NCBI GenBank assembly: GCA_025060595.1
Contig: JANXBX010000007.1
Coordinates: forward strand, 37,785 to 101,784
Direction of reading: 5' to 3'
DNA: 64,000 nucleotides
Source: Synergistota bacterium
GTDB taxonomy: Bacteria; Synergistota; GBS-1
A program made the translations under genes and the position numbers. The notes under the pieces were generated by a model, which was not told where the DNA came from, did not search any database, and saw only the letters and a program-made list of their open reading frames with translations. This document shows, piece by piece, positions 62,915-64,000 of the stretch (the first letter of the stretch is position 1; each line of letters begins with the position of its first letter).

Positions 62915-63329
62915 TATTAAATCCCCCTTTCAGGGGCTTAGGCGAAGTTTCTTCAGCCTTTCCCTCTCTCATCTTCTTAATCGCCATATCCCAAGCATCT
63001 CTAAGATCCTGAAGCATCTTTAACACTTCATCAACTGGCTTAACATCCTTATTCACATTAGCCTCGACCAAGCGATAGTGCATATATTCATAAAGCCTAA
63101 ATAGATTCATGGCGATTTCCCCCACCTCCATGTTAAGCGAAACCATAAGCTCAATTATTATATCCTGTGTTTTTATAAGAAAAGTATGAGCTTCCGGTAT
63201 GTTTTTATCTTCTATCGCCTTTTTAGCCTTCTTCAGAAAATTTATAGCGCCATCGTATAGCATTAAAAGAAGCTGTTCCGGTTTTGCAGTCTGGACCTGA
63301 GTTTGTTTATACTGCTCATAAACGTTCAT
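62904..63329 (-). CDS. fliS: Flagellar export chaperone FliS
   Basis: Chaperone for flagellin. The 141-residue protein begins MNVYEQYKQTQVQTAKPEQLLLMLYDGAINFLKKAKKAIE, the FliS consensus, and continues IIIELMVSLNMEVGEIAMNLFRLYEYMHYRLVEAN. The gene for its capper FliD is outside the window. It indicates a flagellated organism. Confidence 0.95.
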   Translation of the reverse strand: MNVYEQYKQTQVQTAKPEQLLLMLYDGAINFLKKAKKAIEDKNIPEAHTFLIKTQDIIIELMVSLNMEVGEIAMNLFRLYEYMHYRLVEANVNKDVKPVDEVLKMLQDLRDAWDMAIKKMREGKAEETSPKPLKGGFNIAG

Positions 63330-63358
63330 AATGACACCTTCCCATTTATTTATCGGCC

Positions 63359-64000
63359 CTAAAACCTCTCCTCCTTAAGCCTTCTAGATAACAAAGTCAA
63401 TAACTCCTCAAGCTTTCGAGCAACTATCTCATATGTTTCCTTACCCTTTCCATAAGGATCCGGAATCTCATAAGACTCCAATTTTTCTCCAAGCTTACGC
63501 AACTGAAAGATTTTAGAAGATAACTGATCCTCCACTCGAGCCAATATTATACTCATCTCTCTCTCAATATCATTCATTTCTCTCTTAAGCTCCTCATACC
63601 TTCTCTTAAGAATCTCGAGTCTATCTTTCTCAAAGCTCAGTAACCTTTCCTTTTCCCTCTCAAGAGCGTCTAAAGCCCTTTCATACTCGGCTATATCTCT
63701 TGATATCTCGGGAAAAACAAATTCGCTTAAAAGGAAGGTCTTTCCTTTTGCCTGTGGGAATCTCTCTAAAAGCTCTCTCTTTTGAGTAAGACTCATCGTC
63801 AAAATTAGATCTGCCTCGTTAACGTCCTTTTCCGTCAAACTTCTTGCCCTATGTAAGCTAATGTCTATACCCCTTTCACGCATAACCTCTTGGGCCCATC
63901 GAGATGCTTCCATACCATCGATAGCGCTTAAACCGGCAGATTTAACCTCTATACTATCCGAGGAAAGCATACGCTTTAACATCGCTTCAGCCATAGGACT
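63359..64000 (-). CDS. Low-molecular-weight phosphatase with coiled-coil insert, 5' end cut by window
   Basis: LMW protein tyrosine/arginine phosphatase family. The frame is open through base 64000 as SPMAEAML, the segment that follows the catalytic C-x5-R loop, so the loop itself is outside the window and the ATG at 63994 is internal. Seen are VKSAGLSAIDGMEASRWAQEVMRERGIDISLHRARSLTEKDVNEADLILTM and the distal acid region IPDPYGKGKETYEIVARKLEELL. Between LLSEFVFPE and the DP motif, where relatives have a short loop, lies a ~75-residue coiled coil (RALDALEREKERLLSFEKDRLEIL...). Substrate unknown. Confidence 0.85.
   Translation of the reverse strand, partial: SPMAEAMLKRMLSSDSIEVKSAGLSAIDGMEASRWAQEVMRERGIDISLHRARSLTEKDVNEADLILTMSLTQKRELLERFPQAKGKTFLLSEFVFPEISRDIAEYERALDALEREKERLLSFEKDRLEILKRRYEELKREMNDIEREMSIILARVEDQLSSKIFQLRKLGEKLESYEIPDPYGKGKETYEIVARKLEELLTLLSRRLKEERF

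Overview
The window looks like an AT-rich chromosome segment from an anaerobic, motile, amino-acid-fermenting bacterium that is probably thermophilic. Synergistota is my best guess for the phylum, at moderate to low confidence. The clues are an operon laid out like the NiFe-HydABCSL electron-bifurcating hydrogenase known from Acetomicrobium mobile, a secreted protein with a GGGGC plus hydrophobic plus basic tail resembling the Synerg-CTERM sorting signal, a lone SpoVS gene, an oxygen-sensitive class III ribonucleotide reductase, tungsten uptake with an aldehyde:ferredoxin oxidoreductase, and the flagellar chaperones FliS and FlgN. Genes are packed tightly. Most neighbours overlap or lie within 30 bp, no gap exceeds 300 bp, and I see no rRNA, tRNA, CRISPR, insertion sequence or prophage.

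1-10.8 kb. The window opens inside fhs (formate-tetrahydrofolate ligase, cut at its 5' end). Then come mnmA and a ThiF-like adenylyltransferase on the minus strand, and a divergent operon of RpiR regulator, class III aminotransferase, both CoA-transferase subunits and thiolase, which fits amino-acid or beta-amino-acid breakdown to acetyl-CoA. An isochorismatase-family hydrolase, a small orphan ORF, glyA and a LOG-like protein follow on the minus strand.

10.9-24 kb. Here lie nrdR-nrdD-nrdG, a queT / coiled-coil membrane protein / PQQ-propeller lipoprotein operon, a DUF1445 protein paired with a homologue of methylene-tetrahydromethanopterin dehydrogenase (MtdB), pheA and tyrA converging, the Synerg-CTERM-like protein, and the tungstate transporter wtpABC.

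24-42.2 kb. This is an 18-kb block on the minus strand with a good promoter at its start (42.25 kb) and an intrinsic terminator at its end (23.9 kb). In transcription order it holds a polyferredoxin, a tungsten aldehyde oxidoreductase, a MoaD-like protein, an FAD oxidase and an ornithine-cyclodeaminase-family enzyme. Next is a signalling set (DRTGG, CBS-HATPase, DRTGG, PHP), a second HydC/HydB pair with an HATPase and a cysteine-less ferredoxin-fold protein but no HydA, then the complete NiFe-hydrogenase (HydC, HydB, HydA, HydS, HydL), its protease, HypA, HypB and a DJ-1/PfpI protein. Wtp supplies tungstate, the aldehyde oxidoreductase makes reduced ferredoxin, and the hydrogenase can dispose of ferredoxin and NADH electrons as H2.

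42.3-64 kb. Housekeeping genes follow. One minus-strand run is hisS-aspS-acpS-nnrDE-small membrane protein-tsaE-tsaB-AI-2E transporter. Next come spoVS with its own promoter and terminator, and an mscS-type channel. A 13-gene run goes from rimP through nusA, ylxR, ylxQ, infB, ylxP, rbfA, nrnA, truB, ribF and an lplA-like gene to panB and panE, headed by a promoter followed at once by a terminator-like hairpin. The window ends with an M48 protease, flgN, fliS and a low-molecular-weight phosphatase that carries an unusual coiled-coil insert and is cut at the window edge.

Points most worth a second look: two genes (the hydrogenase protease and acpS) that seem to start at CTG; the cysteine-stripped HydB and ferredoxin-fold proteins; the HydA-less second HydBC module inside a signalling cassette; the MtdB homologue; the phosphatase with a coiled-coil insert; and the 131-bp ylxQ/infB overlap.
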